Assembly (NCBI RefSeq): GCF_002877365.1
Contig: NZ_MCWZ01000073.1
Location: 1 to 34,118, forward strand
Reading direction: 5' to 3'
From: Vibrio sp. 10N.261.55.A7
Lineage (GTDB): Bacteria; Pseudomonadota; Gammaproteobacteria; Enterobacterales; Vibrionaceae
Length of the DNA: 34,118 nt
This document shows, piece after piece, positions 7,696 through 15,611 of the stretch. The notes under the pieces were generated by a model. That model did not search any database and had not been told where the DNA came from. It worked only from the letters and a program-made list of their open reading frames with translations. Numbering within the stretch: position 1 is the first letter of the stretch; each line of letters opens with the position of its first letter. A program made the position numbers and the translations under genes.

Positions 7696-8652
7696 TTAAG
7701 CTGTTGTGATGGGATCACTACTTGCTTGTCGATGATCTTCTGTACTGGGTTCACGGCTAAGCATTAGAGTACCACCTATTAATAATCCCGCTCCAACAAA
7801 CTGCCATTTCGTCAACTCAACATCAAAAGCAACCCAGTTGATAATAACCGCTGCAACAGGGAAAAATAATTCCGCTATTGTGGCATAACGTGCGGGCGTT
7901 GTTGCAAGGCCACGATAGTAAAGGTACATCCCCAAAAGGCCAGATAACAACACCATGAAGATAAGATTGGTGAAGTCTGGCTTGGAAATAACAAAGCTTT
8001 CATTGAACCCAAGCATAAGCATACACAGAGTCACAAAGGCAACACTAAAGCGACCTGTCATGATCTGCAGTGTACTGTAGCCCATTAAACTCAGTTTCTT
8101 ACCGTAAACAATGGACGATCCCCAAGCTATGACGGCAATAAGAGCCGACGCATACCCCAATATAATGGCCATGATCTGAGGGTTATAATACCAAGTTGTA
8201 CTTTGTTGAGTCAGCGCAAGTATATCGGGAGCAATCATAATGACGCTCCCAACCAGACTCACGGATGCCCATATAATGAAATGCCGCTGAAGCTTTTCTT
8301 TGAGCAAAATAACAGATAATGAAATCGCAATGATAGGCTGCAATTTCTGCAACAAGATAACCAGGGTTGGATTCATTAGAGTGAATGCCTTAGTAAAGGC
8401 GAGCGTGCCGATAGCGGAACCAAATACGCCAATAAGCATGAAAGCAAACAGACTGCCTTTGATATAGCGGAAACGGTGCTTAGGTAGCAGCAGTTGTATG
8501 GTTATCGCAATGGCGATTAATACGACATGTTCGAAAAAGACGATTTGTAGCGTACTGTTTTTTTCTAAAAGTGGATAACGAATCAGTGTGTCTGCAGCCC
8601 AAAGACTTGCAGCAATCATAATTAAGATAATACCTGCCACGAGGATCTCCAT
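7696..8652 (-). CDS. ribN: EamA/DMT-family transporter, probable riboflavin importer RibN
   Basis: A 318-residue inner-membrane protein with about ten hydrophobic helices arranged as two EamA repeats. The N-terminal helix reads ILVAGIILIMIAASLW, and GGTLMLSREP ends the last helix. EamA transporters have diverse substrates. The riboflavin assignment comes from the FMN riboswitch and terminator directly upstream on the same strand: RibN proteins are EamA riboflavin transporters, some of which lie behind RFN elements. The ATG at 8652 has no good ribosome binding site; its own second codon forms a GGAG that would suit GTG at 8640 (314 residues), so the true start may be there. Neighbours: a HIT protein 57 bases downstream. 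Confidence 0.85.
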   Translation of the reverse strand: MEILVAGIILIMIAASLWAADTLIRYPLLEKNSTLQIVFFEHVVLIAIAITIQLLLPKHRFRYIKGSLFAFMLIGVFGSAIGTLAFTKAFTLMNPTLVILLQKLQPIIAISLSVILLKEKLQRHFIIWASVSLVGSVIMIAPDILALTQQSTTWYYNPQIMAIILGYASALIAVIAWGSSIVYGKKLSLMGYSTLQIMTGRFSVAFVTLCMLMLGFNESFVISKPDFTNLIFMVLLSGLLGMYLYYRGLATTPARYATIAELFFPVAAVIINWVAFDVELTKWQFVGAGLLIGGTLMLSREPSTEDHRQASSDPITTA

Positions 8653-8739
8653 ATGTTGTATGAAAAGATAAACGTAAACAGAGCATAAGAGGTAAGGCAG
8701 CCAACCACACAGCTCACGATATAGTCGTGCGCATATGAC

Positions 8740-8786
8740 AAAAAATCACCACGGTAACAAACTGAATATAGTCTGCTACGGCAGTG
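8740..8786 (-). terminator. Intrinsic terminator of the FMN riboswitch expression platform
   Basis: On the minus strand a 17-base left arm (8786-8770) pairs with a 17-base right arm (8763-8747) at 16 of 17 positions, counting G-T pairs, with loop ATATTC. The sequence ATTTTTT follows at once. It lies between the aptamer and the ribN start and is the expected OFF structure. Confidence 0.85.
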
Positions 8787-8804
8787 TTATTTTCGCTGAC
8801 TGTA

Positions 8805-9017
8805 CTACTTCTTTCATCCGGACTATAACCGTCGGCTCTGGATTCACACCAGATCTGCTTGTCCTTCAATCTTCACACGATACAGCAACGACGAAACGTC
8901 GAGGTGTAATCTTGGGAAACTGCGATTGAAGCGCTCGTGGGCTTAAGTTGTGCAGTACGGGGTGTATTGCATCAATCTCTTACCACCGGTGGGGAATTTC
9001 ACCCCGCCCTGAAGTAA
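8805..9017 (-). promoter_or_regulatory. FMN riboswitch (RFN element) aptamer
   Basis: The conserved RFN blocks are in order on the minus strand. TTACTTC (9017-9011) is the 5' side of P1. Next come GGGCGGGGTGAAATTCCCC and ACCGGTGGTAA, a long variable hairpin region, and AGATCTGGTGTGAATCCAGA. GCCGACGG and AGTCCGGATGAAAG follow, then GAAGTAG (8811-8805), which closes P1. A second pairing outside P1, ACTGTA with TACAGT, could extend it to 9029 and 8799. The aptamer is somewhat longer than usual because of its variable arm. FMN binding should favour the downstream terminator and so reduce ribN expression. Confidence 0.96.
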
Positions 9018-9024
9018 CATTCAT

Positions 9025-9053
9025 ACAGTAATCAAATAGAATACTGAGAGCAA
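9025..9053 (-). promoter_or_regulatory. Candidate promoter of the riboswitch-ribN unit
   Basis: On the minus strand TTGCTC (9053-9048) and TACTGT (9030-9025) are separated by 17 bases, four of six matches to each sigma-70 hexamer. Transcription would begin near 9018, right at the aptamer's P1. Only about 40 bases separate the argS terminator from the aptamer, which limits where the promoter can be. Confidence 0.4.
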
Positions 9054-9067
9054 TAGCATCAGGTGAT

Positions 9068-9100
9068 AAAAAGCAAAAAGGGCCGCAATCGCGACCCTTT
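9068..9100 (-). terminator. Intrinsic terminator of argS
   Basis: The minus strand reads AAAGGGTCGC, loop GATT, GCGGCCCTTT (10 pairs, one G-T), followed by TTGCTTTTT. It lies 27 bases after the argS stop and isolates argS from the riboswitch unit. Confidence 0.88.
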
Positions 9101-9126
9101 CCATTAATCGAGTTACGAAACTCTGA

Positions 9127-10860
9127 TTACATGCGCTCTAGTGTGTCGATACCTAGAAGCGATAGACCTTGCTTGATCGTCTTCGCTGTCAGTGCAGCAA
9201 GCTTCAGACGGCTCTGCTTAACCGCTTCGTTTTCTGCTACTAGGATAGGGCATGCTTCGTAGAAACTAGAGAATTGACCAGCCAATTCGAACAGGTAGCT
9301 ACACATGATGTGTGGTTGACCTTCGCGAGCAACAGACTGCACCGCTTCTTCGAATTGTAGAAGTTTCGCGATAAGCGCTTTCTCTTTCTCTTCAGTGATT
9401 TTTATTTCACCTTCAAGAGAGTCCATAGAAACGCCAGCTTTAGCAAATACAGAAGCCACACGAGTGTATGCGTACTGCATGTAAGGCGCTGTGTTGCCTT
9501 CGAACGCAAGCATGTTGTCCCAATCGAACACGTAGTCAGTCGTACGGTGCTTAGAAAGGTCTGCATACTTAACCGCTGCCATTGCAACCGTGTTCGCGAT
9601 CGATTTCTTCTCGTCTTCTGCAAGTGTCGGGTTCTTAGATTCGATCAGCTGCGCCGCACGAACTTCTGCTTCATCAAGAAGATCAGCAAGACGAACAGTA
9701 CCGCCCGCACGAGTCTTGAATGGTTTACCGTCTTTACCTAGCATCATGCCGAATGCGTGGTGCTCAAGAGAAACAGATTCTGGGATGTAATCGGCTTTAC
9801 GAACAATAGTCCAAGCTTGCATTAGATGCTGGTGCTGACGTGAGTCAATGAAGTAAAGGACACGGTCTGCGCCGAGCTCTTCAAAACGGTATTTTGCACA
9901 CGCGATATCTGTTGTTGTGTAAAGGAAGCCGCCATCACGTTTTTGGATGATAACGCCCATTGGGTCGCCATCTTTGTTTTTGTATTCGTCTAGGAAGACA
10001 ACTTGTGCGCCGTCATCTTCTTTCGCAAGACCTTGCTCTTTTAGGTCAGCAACGATAGTTGGCAGCATGCTGTTGTACATGCTTTCGCCCATGACGTCAT
10101 CACGCGTTAGAGACACGTTTAGACGATCGTAGTTGCGCTGATTTTGAATCATGGTTACGTCAACAAGCTTCTTCCACATCTCTGCGCAGAACTCGTCGCC
10201 GCTTTGCAGCTTCACTACGTAACCACGTGCTTTAACTGCGAACTCTTCGTCTTCATCGTAAAGCTTTTTAGATTCACGGTAGAAGCCTTCAAGGTCAGCA
10301 AGTTCCATTGAAACTTCGCCAGACTCAGCCTGAACGCGCTCAAGGTTCGCGATAAGCATACCGAATTGAGTACCCCAGTCACCGATGTGGTTAGCACGGA
10401 TAACGTTGTGGCCTAGGAATTCAAGAGTACGAACAACCGCATCACCGATGATCGTTGAACGTAGGTGACCCACGTGCATCTCTTTTGCAACGTTTGGCGC
10501 TGAGTAATCCGCAACAATTGTTTGTGTTTCTGCTACTGCAACACCAAGGCGAGAATCAGCCAATGCTGCGCCTGCTTGCTGTGCTAGGAAAGCTTCATCA
10601 AGGAAGATGTTTAGGAAACCTGGGCCTGCGATTTCAACTTTAGAAGCGATACCGTCTAGGTTTAGAACGTCCAGTACTTTTTGAGCAAATTCTCGAGGGT
10701 TAGTGCCTAGTCGCTTAGCAACGCCCATCACGCCGTTTGCTTGGTAGTCACCAAATTGTGGTTTTGCAGATTGGCGAACAGCCGCAGGAGATCCTGCTGG
10801 TGCGCCAGCGGCTTCTAGAGCCTGAGATACTTTGTCATTAATAAGTGCTTGGATATTCAC
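9127..10860 (-). CDS. argS: Arginyl-tRNA synthetase
   Basis: A class I aminoacyl-tRNA synthetase charging tRNA-Arg, in the cytoplasm. The N-terminal Add-1 domain begins [10 protein letters not shown]. The HIGH-type signature appears as the variant HVGHLRST within [20 protein letters not shown], and the C-terminal anticodon-binding domain ends in the family-typical [10 protein letters not shown]. The frame stays open to a TTG at 10875, but GTG at 10860 has AAGGA seven bases upstream and gives 577 residues, the same as E. coli ArgS, so GTG is preferred. It has its own terminator and is divergent from yecM. Confidence 0.97.
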   Translation of the reverse strand: MNIQALINDKVSQALEAAGAPAGSPAAVRQSAKPQFGDYQANGVMGVAKRLGTNPREFAQKVLDVLNLDGIASKVEIAGPGFLNIFLDEAFLAQQAGAALADSRLGVAVAETQTIVADYSAPNVAKEMHVGHLRSTIIGDAVVRTLEFLGHNVIRANHIGDWGTQFGMLIANLERVQAESGEVSMELADLEGFYRESKKLYDEDEEFAVKARGYVVKLQSGDEFCAEMWKKLVDVTMIQNQRNYDRLNVSLTRDDVMGESMYNSMLPTIVADLKEQGLAKEDDGAQVVFLDEYKNKDGDPMGVIIQKRDGGFLYTTTDIACAKYRFEELGADRVLYFIDSRQHQHLMQAWTIVRKADYIPESVSLEHHAFGMMLGKDGKPFKTRAGGTVRLADLLDEAEVRAAQLIESKNPTLAEDEKKSIANTVAMAAVKYADLSKHRTTDYVFDWDNMLAFEGNTAPYMQYAYTRVASVFAKAGVSMDSLEGEIKITEEKEKALIAKLLQFEEAVQSVAREGQPHIMCSYLFELAGQFSSFYEACPILVAENEAVKQSRLKLAALTAKTIKQGLSLLGIDTLERM

Positions 10861-10875
10861 ACGAGTTTCCTTCAA

Positions 10876-11207
10876 TTCAAGGATGATAAGAGTGGTTGTT
10901 ATTTTATGGTCACTAATCGAGCTAAATAGACGCCTAGTTAACGATTTAATGACGAAATGAACAACAGACTCTGTTTAAGTTCACAAAAATGGCGGTAATC
11001 ATACCAATTTTGTGTGGCTTCTTATAGGTCGAATTGATAGAAAATGAACATTTCCAGTGGTGTTTTGTGCAAACGACTTTCAGCAAGAAGAGTTTACCGG
11101 TTTATGGTACTCAGATAGCGTGCCCGTAGAGTGTTATTTGCAAAAGCAACGCTTGTTGAAGAAAGCAAAACTGATAACATGCAGCCATTAACTGGAGAAC
11201 ACAGACA
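10876..11207. other. Divergent intergenic region argS / yecM
   Basis: About 330 bases between two divergent genes. It should hold both promoters, but I could not fix a convincing -35/-10 pair for either. No RNA gene, repeat or strong hairpin was recognised. The last 20 bases contain the GGAG preceding yecM. Confidence 0.5.
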
Positions 11208-11804
11208 ATGACGATGAGCCTGAAGCAAGCCGAACTCGAACCACAACAAATGATCGCACGCCTTGATGCCTTTATGGCGAAAATCGAGAACCTAGGAGAT
11301 ACGTTAGGTTTGGACTTAAGCTTAGCTCAAGCGGATCATATTGCGTTAAGAATCAATGAGACGGAACTGGCGAAATCGGCTCATCAGGCATGGTCTGAAT
11401 ACGGTTCTACGATTTCAGAAGCGATGATCAATGGTCGACCAATTGTGGTGTTGGCGTTCGATGAACCGTTGCAAAGCCTTGGTTGGAAGATTGAATGCTT
11501 AGAGTTGCCGTACCCAGCGGAAGGCAAGATATACCCTGGCCAAGATTGGGAACACGTTGAGTTCGTGATTCCATCTCACGCGCAAACCGCTGATGAGTAC
11601 CTAGCGGATCTACAAGAGACCTACCCACTGTTTGCAGCTAGGTTCGATACCTTGTCGGCGCAAGGCATTAAAATAAAGCTCTCTAGCCCGAAAGGCGAGG
11701 GTGAACGATTGAATAACCCAACCGTTGCGTTTAAACATAAAGGGATTTGTATCAAACTACACCCTCATTCACTGAAGAGAATCGTCGAATCAGAGCGTAG
11801 TTAA
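11208..11804 (+). CDS. yecM: YecM-family VOC-fold protein
   Basis: A 198-residue protein of the YecM family, related in fold to the vicinal oxygen chelate (glyoxalase/dioxygenase) superfamily. The exact reaction is not established. Conserved features include QADHIALRINE near residue 42, the segment LELPYPAEGKIYPGQDWEHVE around residues 98-118, and a C-terminal GICIKLHPHS. The histidines and glutamates in DHIALR and WEHVEFV are in the positions expected of metal ligands. GGAG lies ten bases before the first ATG and a second ATG follows two codons later. yecM next to argS is also the E. coli arrangement, which supports the name. Confidence 0.9.
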   Translation: MTMSLKQAELEPQQMIARLDAFMAKIENLGDTLGLDLSLAQADHIALRINETELAKSAHQAWSEYGSTISEAMINGRPIVVLAFDEPLQSLGWKIECLELPYPAEGKIYPGQDWEHVEFVIPSHAQTADEYLADLQETYPLFAARFDTLSAQGIKIKLSSPKGEGERLNNPTVAFKHKGICIKLHPHSLKRIVESERS

Positions 11805-11854
11805 CATCTGGGATTTACCGTGCAAGAGATGAGCAATTTTGGCGATGAGTGAAG

Positions 11855-14632
11855 CTAGCCAAGATTGCAATCTTTGGGCCTTAGTTGGAATTCTCTAGTG
11901 GAACCGATCTCTTGGCCTAAGTTCAGTGTTTCTTCTTCTTCGTGAGCATTTCCTTGAGTATGCATGATCAAACGATTCGCCGTTCTTGGTTTAAGCTCGT
12001 TAACAACGAAGCGAATCATATCGCTACGAGTGAGTTTTTTGAGTTCTTCTAGCACGGTTTCTCTTTGGTTGAACTCCACATCTTTGTTGCCAATCGCAAC
12101 CCATAGCCTTTGAGCGCGCCCACGCAATGTAGCATCTGGCGTTGAAATCTGATTCCAAAGCCCTTTTTTACTGCTATGCCATTGATATTCATTAAGTTCG
12201 AGCAACACCATATAAAACGCATTGAGAAACTCATCGATGGAGCTAATTAGATCAATTGGGGCAGCATTGGGGGATTGAACGTACAGGACGATTCCAGGAT
12301 GTCGATTCAGTGGCATGTTGCCTGTGCCAACCATGTAGCCTAGTTGTTGTTTGGTTCTAATTTCATGGAAAAAGGTGGCTGACATCAGGTGATTAGCTAA
12401 AGAGTAGAGTGCAATACTTTTTGGGTGTGTATCTTCACACTGATAATAAACAACAATGGCCGAATCATCCTGATTACACTTCACTTCTTTTTGGAACGTC
12501 CCATTTTCGCCAAGCATAACGAGCGGACGAAGAGATTCTTCATAAGATTGATCACTTACTCGCAGTGCATTCTTTAGAGTATTGGCTAGTGCAAGTGAAG
12601 CCTGTTTCGTCCAGTCACCGTAGACGAACATTTCAACATGCAGTTCACTAAGGATATCGTTAACGAAGGCAGAAAGCTCATCGACTTCAATCACCTCTAA
12701 AGCTTCAATAAGAGCAGAGTAAGGTGGGTTGTTAGGCTGTAAAATGCCGGTTATTGCATTGAAAAGCTGAGAAATAGGTCGATCTTTAGCTGAGTTTCTC
12801 CAACTACGCAAAAGTTGTTGTTTGATGGACTCAAAGCGTTCAGGGTTAAATTGTCGCGCCGCAAACTGCTCTAGAATCATCTCCAATAGGTGCGCTTGCT
12901 TTTGACTGAAACCCGAGATAGAAAGCGTGACGCCACCTTGGTGGCAGTACAGGTTGTAGCTCATTCCCGCTATCTCAGCTTGATAGGTCTCTTTAATCAG
13001 AGAATCCAAGAACATCTCCACACAAAGGCGGGTTTTCACTATGTTACTCGGCGTGGCGACTGAGTGTGGGCTATCTATTGCAACGTAAATAACCCCTTTT
13101 GGCACTCGAAACTGACTGTCTTGTAAGTGCCAGAGCGTAAAGCCTTCCTGTTGTTCTATTATTTCTGGAATATCGCTGTATTTCTCGACGTCTTGAGGAT
13201 CAAGGTCGTAGCAAATGAACTCGTTTCTAGGAGGCAACGTTAACGCACTATTTTCCAGTGGTGTATTGAATTGGATACTTTGCTCACTAGTGACAGGCTT
13301 GATTGAATAAGGCGTGTCATACCATTTGGCGGTTTTGTCATAATGGCCACCTTTCGCAATGATGGTGATACGCGCATTATCGGAAGTAAACTTACTCAGC
13401 AAAGAACGAATTAATGGCTCATCATATTGGCTCATCATATAGTCACCATAAATGACGTCTTGCTCAGCATAATGTTGCATGTTGATGACGAGATGGCTTG
13501 CGAGATCCAGTGGCGTCGTCGGCTCTTGGAATCGAAAGGCAGATTCTAGAACCGCTTGCTTCTCATTGTAACGCCACTCGTCAAAGCCACTGTCTTCGAT
13601 CAAAGCAATATACTGAAATATGCTCTGAATGATTTGGTCGGTATTTTCTAGGCCATCGGTTGTTAGCGTGCAACTGACCGTAAACTCGCGGTAGTTGTCA
13701 CCACTGACGCCGCCTCCTGCTGACAGCGACGTGACCAAGCCTTGGTCTTTAAGAGAAAGCATTAGGCTGCCTTCACCTTCATAACCTAATAAATGCGCCA
13801 AATAAGAGAGAGGTTTCGAATGATAATACTGATTGATACTTTCTAAAGGAAAAGCGACAACGAGTTTTCTGAGTTCTTTTACTGGCTCAACCTGTACAAC
13901 AATATTGGTGCTACCGTCGGCTACGTAGGGGATGGATATAGACTTACTTTTGAGCTCATTGTTAATCACAGCGGTGAACTTGTCAGCGGCCAGTTTTTCC
14001 AACTCATCTAAAGAGTGGTGGCTCACTAAGGTTAGCGTCATTAAGTCGGCAGAATAGCACCGTTTGTAAAAATCGATAATTTCATCGCGAATTGAGCCAT
14101 CACTGCGATCGCTCAGAGTATCAACGTTTCCAACCGAAAATTTAGCAAAGGGGTGAGCGGGATTCACTGTCTCTTTATGGACTTGATACAATCGCCTGGC
14201 ATCATCCATCAGCTTCAGTTTGTATTCAGAATCAACCGCTTCTCGCTCTTTCTCTAAGGCATCAGAATTAAACAATGGATGCGTGAAAAACTGACTAAAC
14301 CGATCTAACGCAGAAGAAAAAGCGTTTGGGGCGACATCAAAAAAGAAGCAAGTATGTTCTGTGCCTGTCCAGGCGTTATTATTGCCACCATGCTGATTGA
14401 TATAACCTTGAAATTCGCCAACATTTGGGTATTTTTCGGTTCCAAGAAATAGCATGTGTTCTAGAAAGTGCGCCAGCCCCTCTCGCTCAATAGGGTCATC
14501 GAAATGGCCAACTTTTACGGCCAGGGCTGCCGCAGATTTTTGCGCACTATGATCGTGAACGAGTAAGACTCTTAACCCATTAGATAACGTGATATAGCGG
14601 TAGGTGTTTGTATCATTTGGGCTTAAGTGCAC
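11855..14632 (-). CDS. M16 zinc metalloprotease (insulinase / protease III family)
   Basis: A 925-residue insulinase-family peptidase of the Ptr (pitrilysin) type. The inverted zinc motif HFLEH is at residues 55-59 and the third ligand is probably E136 (EREAVDSE), exactly 77 residues after H59, the same distance as in E. coli Ptr. The family-typical NNAWTGTEHTCFFFDV follows the motif. Three inactive M16-like repeats make up the rest. There is no signal peptide, unlike periplasmic E. coli Ptr, so it is likely cytoplasmic. The start is GTG at 14632, with GGAGA about six bases upstream on the minus strand. It converges on yecM with only 50 bases between and diverges from sixA. I leave the symbol blank because orthology to ptrA is uncertain. 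Confidence 0.93.
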   Translation of the reverse strand: MHLSPNDTNTYRYITLSNGLRVLLVHDHSAQKSAAALAVKVGHFDDPIEREGLAHFLEHMLFLGTEKYPNVGEFQGYINQHGGNNNAWTGTEHTCFFFDVAPNAFSSALDRFSQFFTHPLFNSDALEKEREAVDSEYKLKLMDDARRLYQVHKETVNPAHPFAKFSVGNVDTLSDRSDGSIRDEIIDFYKRCYSADLMTLTLVSHHSLDELEKLAADKFTAVINNELKSKSISIPYVADGSTNIVVQVEPVKELRKLVVAFPLESINQYYHSKPLSYLAHLLGYEGEGSLMLSLKDQGLVTSLSAGGGVSGDNYREFTVSCTLTTDGLENTDQIIQSIFQYIALIEDSGFDEWRYNEKQAVLESAFRFQEPTTPLDLASHLVINMQHYAEQDVIYGDYMMSQYDEPLIRSLLSKFTSDNARITIIAKGGHYDKTAKWYDTPYSIKPVTSEQSIQFNTPLENSALTLPPRNEFICYDLDPQDVEKYSDIPEIIEQQEGFTLWHLQDSQFRVPKGVIYVAIDSPHSVATPSNIVKTRLCVEMFLDSLIKETYQAEIAGMSYNLYCHQGGVTLSISGFSQKQAHLLEMILEQFAARQFNPERFESIKQQLLRSWRNSAKDRPISQLFNAITGILQPNNPPYSALIEALEVIEVDELSAFVNDILSELHVEMFVYGDWTKQASLALANTLKNALRVSDQSYEESLRPLVMLGENGTFQKEVKCNQDDSAIVVYYQCEDTHPKSIALYSLANHLMSATFFHEIRTKQQLGYMVGTGNMPLNRHPGIVLYVQSPNAAPIDLISSIDEFLNAFYMVLLELNEYQWHSSKKGLWNQISTPDATLRGRAQRLWVAIGNKDVEFNQRETVLEELKKLTRSDMIRFVVNELKPRTANRLIMHTQGNAHEEEETLNLGQEIGSTREFQLRPKDCNLG

Positions 14633-14823
14633 AATGAATCTCCATTTCGACGAGCGCTGGAATTTAGTGTCAATTGATCGCTAAATTGTAATAATTCGAT
14701 AACAAGTATGACTGTAGAAAACCGCTCCTGCAAACCTTGCTGAGAGAACAATCATTATAAACGTTACTTAAGTCTCGGATTTCAATAGATTGTTAGAAAA
14801 ACCAACGTGTTTAGCAAGGTACT

Positions 14824-14832
14824 TGATATAAT
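14824..14832 (+). promoter_or_regulatory. Candidate extended -10 promoter of sixA
   Basis: The sequence TGATATAAT is a perfect extended -10 (TGN plus TATAAT) 93 bases before the sixA ATG. The -35 position has only a poor match, as is usual for extended -10 promoters. Confidence 0.45.
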
Positions 14833-14925
14833 TATTTGTATAAGTAAAAAAGGATAAAGCAGCTGTAGACTGCAAATTAATCCGTCTATATTTTAGAACC
14901 TAGGAATGTATTAGGAATTGCCATA

Positions 14926-15390
14926 ATGAAAATTTTTATCATGCGTCACGGTGAAGCTGAGCATTTTGCTTCTTCTGATGCGGAAAGAGCGCTAACGAAC
15001 GGTGGGCGTACGGCATCTATTGCGGTCGCGAATGCAAGTAGTAAGCGTGGTTATTCTCAGTTTGATAAAGTACTGGTCAGCCCTTATTTAAGAGCGCAAC
15101 AAACTTGGCAATCCATCAGCCAGGAATTTAGTAGTAATAATGTAGAGACATGCGATGACATCACACCATATGGGAAGTCAGGCCAAGTCTTTGATTATAT
15201 TAATGCGTTGATGGATCTAGAAGATCTCGAAACAGTGTTATTGGTGTCGCATCTACCGTTAGTGAGTTATCTCACCGCCGAATTTGCTACTGATATTGTT
15301 CCGCCAATGTTTCCTACGTCAGGATTAGCTTGTATCGAGTTTGATCCAAAAACACAACAGGGAAGCTTGCTATGGAACATTCACCATTAG
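14926..15390 (+). CDS. sixA: Phosphohistidine phosphatase SixA
   Basis: A 154-residue histidine phosphatase. The RHG motif is at residues 7-9 (MRHGEAEHF), with the nucleophilic H8, and the second catalytic histidine is H109 in LLVSHLPLVSYL. In E. coli, SixA removes phosphate from histidines of phosphotransfer proteins such as ArcB or the nitrogen PTS; the target here is not known. ATG with AGGAA eight bases upstream decides the start. It stands alone upstream of the flagellar genes, which have their own promoter, so a shared role with them is not implied. Confidence 0.93.
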   Translation: MKIFIMRHGEAEHFASSDAERALTNGGRTASIAVANASSKRGYSQFDKVLVSPYLRAQQTWQSISQEFSSNNVETCDDITPYGKSGQVFDYINALMDLEDLETVLLVSHLPLVSYLTAEFATDIVPPMFPTSGLACIEFDPKTQQGSLLWNIHH

Positions 15391-15408
15391 AGTCGCGGTG
15401 AACTGCCC

Positions 15409-15438
15409 CTTTGGCTTGCCGACCGGTACTAGCCAAAG
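15409..15438 (+). terminator. Weak terminator-like hairpin after sixA
   Basis: A perfect 8-bp stem CTTTGGCT / AGCCAAAG with a 14-base loop lies 18 bases after the sixA stop, but only TATTTG follows, so the T-run is poor. A second imperfect stem (GGGTGCC / GGTACCC) follows at 15450-15474. Together they may end sixA transcription. Confidence 0.35.
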
Positions 15439-15536
15439 TATTTGAGCTCGGGTGCCAATGCCACTTAGGTACCCTTATCAAACTTGTCATTTATTATCTA
15501 TACCTTCCAATCAAGCCATAATTTTGACGTAATCAA

Positions 15537-15552
15537 TGGACTAAATCTTGCA
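15537..15552 (+). promoter_or_regulatory. Sigma-54 (-24/-12) promoter of the flhA operon
   Basis: TGGACTAAATCTTGCA matches the RpoN consensus TGGCACNNNNNTTGCA with the GG and GC elements at exactly the right spacing and a perfect TTGCA in the -12 half. It lies 60 bases before flhA. In Vibrio the flhA operon belongs to the sigma-54-dependent middle class of flagellar genes, activated by FlrC, so both sequence and context agree. Confidence 0.75.
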
Positions 15553-15611
15553 TCCATCAAGTAACTTATTAAAAGAACGCTATTTTTCGACACTAGGTTA
15601 CTAGCAAATCT

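Noticed and set aside
8735..8929. Forward and reverse frames inside 8480-8929
   Set aside because: They lie over the FMN aptamer, its terminator and the start of ribN. The conserved RNA explains the sequence better than a protein does.
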